NCBI GenBank assembly: GCA_964440405.1
Contig: CAYTSB010000019.1
Span: 1 to 15,343, forward strand
Source of the DNA: DAOSVX01 sp964440405
Lineage (GTDB): Bacteria > Bacillota_I > Bacilli_A > RF39 > UBA660
Reading direction: 5' to 3'
Length of the DNA: 15,343 nucleotides
A model generated the notes under the pieces. The model ran no database searches, was not told where the DNA came from, and was given only the letters and a program-made list of their open reading frames with translations. Below are positions 14,142-15,343 of the stretch, one piece after another. The number at the start of each line of letters is the position of its first letter. The first letter of the stretch is position 1. A program made the translations under genes and the position numbers.

Positions 14142-14996
14142 ATGAATAGTAAAGATAAACAAGTCTTAACTCTAGGCGTTTTTGCTCATGCTAATGCTGG
14201 TAAGACAACAATTACTGAGTATTTGTTATATCATACGGGCGTAATTAAAAACATTGGGCGAGTTGATTTAGGAAACACCGTAACGGATAATTTAAAAATT
14301 GAAATAAAGCGAAGTATCACAGTTAGAGACACCTTAGTTTCTTTTCAATTAAATAATAAAACTATTCAGTTAATTGATACCCCTGGCCATGTTGATTTTT
14401 CCGCCGAAGTAGAACGAGCTATTAGGGTATTAGATGGTGCTATATTAGTGGTTTCAGGAGTAGAAGGATTAGAAGCACGAACATATACTATATGGCATGC
14501 GTTACAAGAAAAGAATATTCCGGTCATAATATTTATTAATAAAATAGATCGCCAAGGAGCAAACTTTAATCGCCTTATTTAGAGCATTAAAAAAAGCGAA
14601 GATAAAGTTATTAGAATCAATCTCAACTTTTATAATTACAACCCCGCAAGCCTCACTTGGTGCAGTAACAAAATTACTATCTATCAATTAACGAAAAGCT
14701 TTGATGAAATTGTTACTATTGAAGTCGAAGCTCCAGCCGTCAATATGATGAACTTTTTGGTTGAACTTTCCAAAGTAACAACTGGTCGCGGAAACTATTC
14801 CACTTATATATCTAAATATAAAATTAGTCATAATCAAGATGTTCAAATTGACTATTTTGGGGCAGACCCAAGAAACGAAACAACTTTTATTATTAATGAT
14901 ATGAAAGCTAGCTTATAACCACTTGATAAAACTTTAATGAAAAAGAAAGTCGATCTAAATTTGCAAGACTCCAAAAAGAAAAGGAAAGATGATTAA
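14142..14996 (+). pseudogene. Degraded Tet(M)/EF-G-like translation GTPase
   Basis: AAGAAGGA (14127-14134) precedes an intact start. The first 146 codons are a clear translational GTPase G domain of the ribosomal-protection/EF-G superfamily: G1 AHANAGKT (15-22, with N where families usually have D), G2 region KRSIT (T60), G3 DTPGH (79-83), G4 NKID (133-136). Frame 0 stops at TAG (14580). From 14575 the +1 frame reads RALKKAKIKLLES...PQASLG, which is the domain IV/V junction of EF-G-like proteins, until TAA at 14689. Homology then returns in frame 0 (EAPAVNMMNFLVELSKVTTGRGNY), matching the end of domain V, with another TAA at 14916 and a Lys-rich tail to 14994. Intact relatives have about 640-700 residues, so a large middle deletion plus a frameshift and a stop have killed it. 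Confidence 0.85.
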
Positions 14997-15200
14997 ATGG
15001 GTGTAATTTGGGAATTAATTAAAGCATTATCAAATAATCAAGATGATAATGCTAAGATAAAACAAGAAAAAGAAATGAATGAGTATGATCTTGAAGATTG
15101 GCAAAAAGACTTAGTTCAAGAAGGTAAAAATGGACCATGGAACTTTGAAGAAGATGGTGGACAAGAGGAAGATGATCATTACTCAGAAGATGATGTATAA
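14997..15200 (+). CDS. Small acidic protein of unknown function
   Basis: A 67-aa protein whose ATG directly follows the final TAA of the pseudogene (14994-14996); AAGGAA at 14981-14986 is a reasonable ribosome binding site. The N-terminus is a short amphipathic helix (GVIWELIKALSNN), followed by a charged helix, then a conserved-looking core DLEDWQKDLVQEG...PWNFEEDG and a strongly acidic end (EEDDHYSEDDV). There is no signal peptide or membrane segment. It was probably co-transcribed with the GTPase gene before that decayed, and remains open although its neighbour is dead, which hints that it is still under selection. Function unknown. Confidence 0.6.
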   Translation: MGVIWELIKALSNNQDDNAKIKQEKEMNEYDLEDWQKDLVQEGKNGPWNFEEDGGQEEDDHYSEDDV

Positions 15201-15261
15201 AGTAAGTTAATTTAATTGTTGTTTATACAAGAAAGTATAAATTTTTTCTATCGCTTTCTTC

Positions 15262-15292
15262 CCCATGAAGGAGCCCTTGTGGCTCCATTTTT
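15262..15292 (+). terminator. Terminator after the small acidic protein (block D)
   Basis: GGAGCC (15270-15275), a 5-base loop and GGCTCC (15281-15286) are followed by a T run (15288-15292). The lead-in CCCCATGAAG and the exit TTTTTGTTTATAT resemble those of block C at 9381-9409. It lies about 70 bases after the stop codon. Confidence 0.8.
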
Positions 15293-15301
15293 GTTTATAT
15301 T

Positions 15302-15330
15302 AAAGGCTTTGTGGCCTTTTTCATTTTTTT
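15302..15330 (+). terminator. Second, tandem terminator
   Basis: AAAGGC (15302-15307) pairs with GCCTTT (15314-15319) around a 6-base loop, followed by T-rich sequence to about 15330. With the previous hairpin it makes a double terminator at the window edge. Confidence 0.6.
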
Positions 15331-15343
15331 AGGTACACTTTTA

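Noticed and set aside
14580..14582. Possible TAG readthrough joining the GTPase domain to the downstream frame-0 sequence
   Set aside because: The frame stays open after TAG, but homology to EF-G domain IV/V just after the junction lies in the +1 frame, and a second stop occurs at 14916; gene decay explains this better than recoding.
1..15343. Mycoplasma-type code with TGA as tryptophan
   Set aside because: Trp is encoded by TGG throughout, and genes such as those ending at 2792 and 10315 stop at TGA just before the next gene's ribosome binding site.

Overview
The window is AT-rich DNA from a low-GC Bacillota-type bacterium, probably an uncultured gut-type member of the Bacilli/Erysipelotrichia/Clostridia sphere. 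Evidence for this: strong GGAGG-type ribosome binding sites, abundant hairpin-plus-T-run terminators, extended -10 promoters (TGnTATAAT), TGG for Trp with TGA as a normal stop (so not the Mycoplasma code), a Tet(M)-like pseudogene and a Gram-positive-style tyrosine integrase. No rRNA, tRNA or CRISPR was seen.

Region 1 (1-6147, + strand) looks like a defence island. The 3' two thirds of a type I restriction subunit (hsdR) is followed by a hairpin terminator/attenuator with its own promoter. Then come two closely spaced genes: a 289-aa all-helical protein with an R...E / S-x3-H pattern reminiscent of HEPN-like or DUF5677/AbiV-like proteins, and a 1113-aa P-loop NTPase of STAND type with a long unrecognised C-terminal part. 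This pair is the best candidate here for an undescribed anti-phage system.

Region 2 (6150-9410) is an integration module. Two small minus-strand genes (an OB-fold SSB-like protein and a small HTH protein resembling excisionase-type factors) face a regulatory region. A membrane-anchored XRE regulator (+) and a tyrosine integrase (-) follow, converging on back-to-back terminators. Around them lies a repeat structure: a ~110-bp block (CCCCTGAAGAG, a GAAA-capped hairpin, TAAGGGTTTG, then TTAGATAC repeats) occurs twice, at 6953 and 9162, with nearly identical internal spacing. A further TTAGATAC cluster lies just upstream of int. The TTAGATAC copies are phased at about 11 bp, as expected for integrase arm-type or regulator sites. 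The simplest reading is a tandem or composite attachment region in which elements have accreted.

Region 3 (about 9480-15343) has a richer codon composition and looks like different, perhaps resident, DNA. It opens with an orphan 3' gene tail plus terminator (9488-9608). A three-gene operon with its own promoter and terminator follows: a two-TM zinc-ribbon protein, a 962-aa exported protein with an HEXXH zinc-protease motif, and a polytopic membrane protein. Next is a decayed Tet(M)/EF-G-like translation GTPase (internal deletion, frameshift, stop), then a small acidic protein and two tandem terminators at the window edge.
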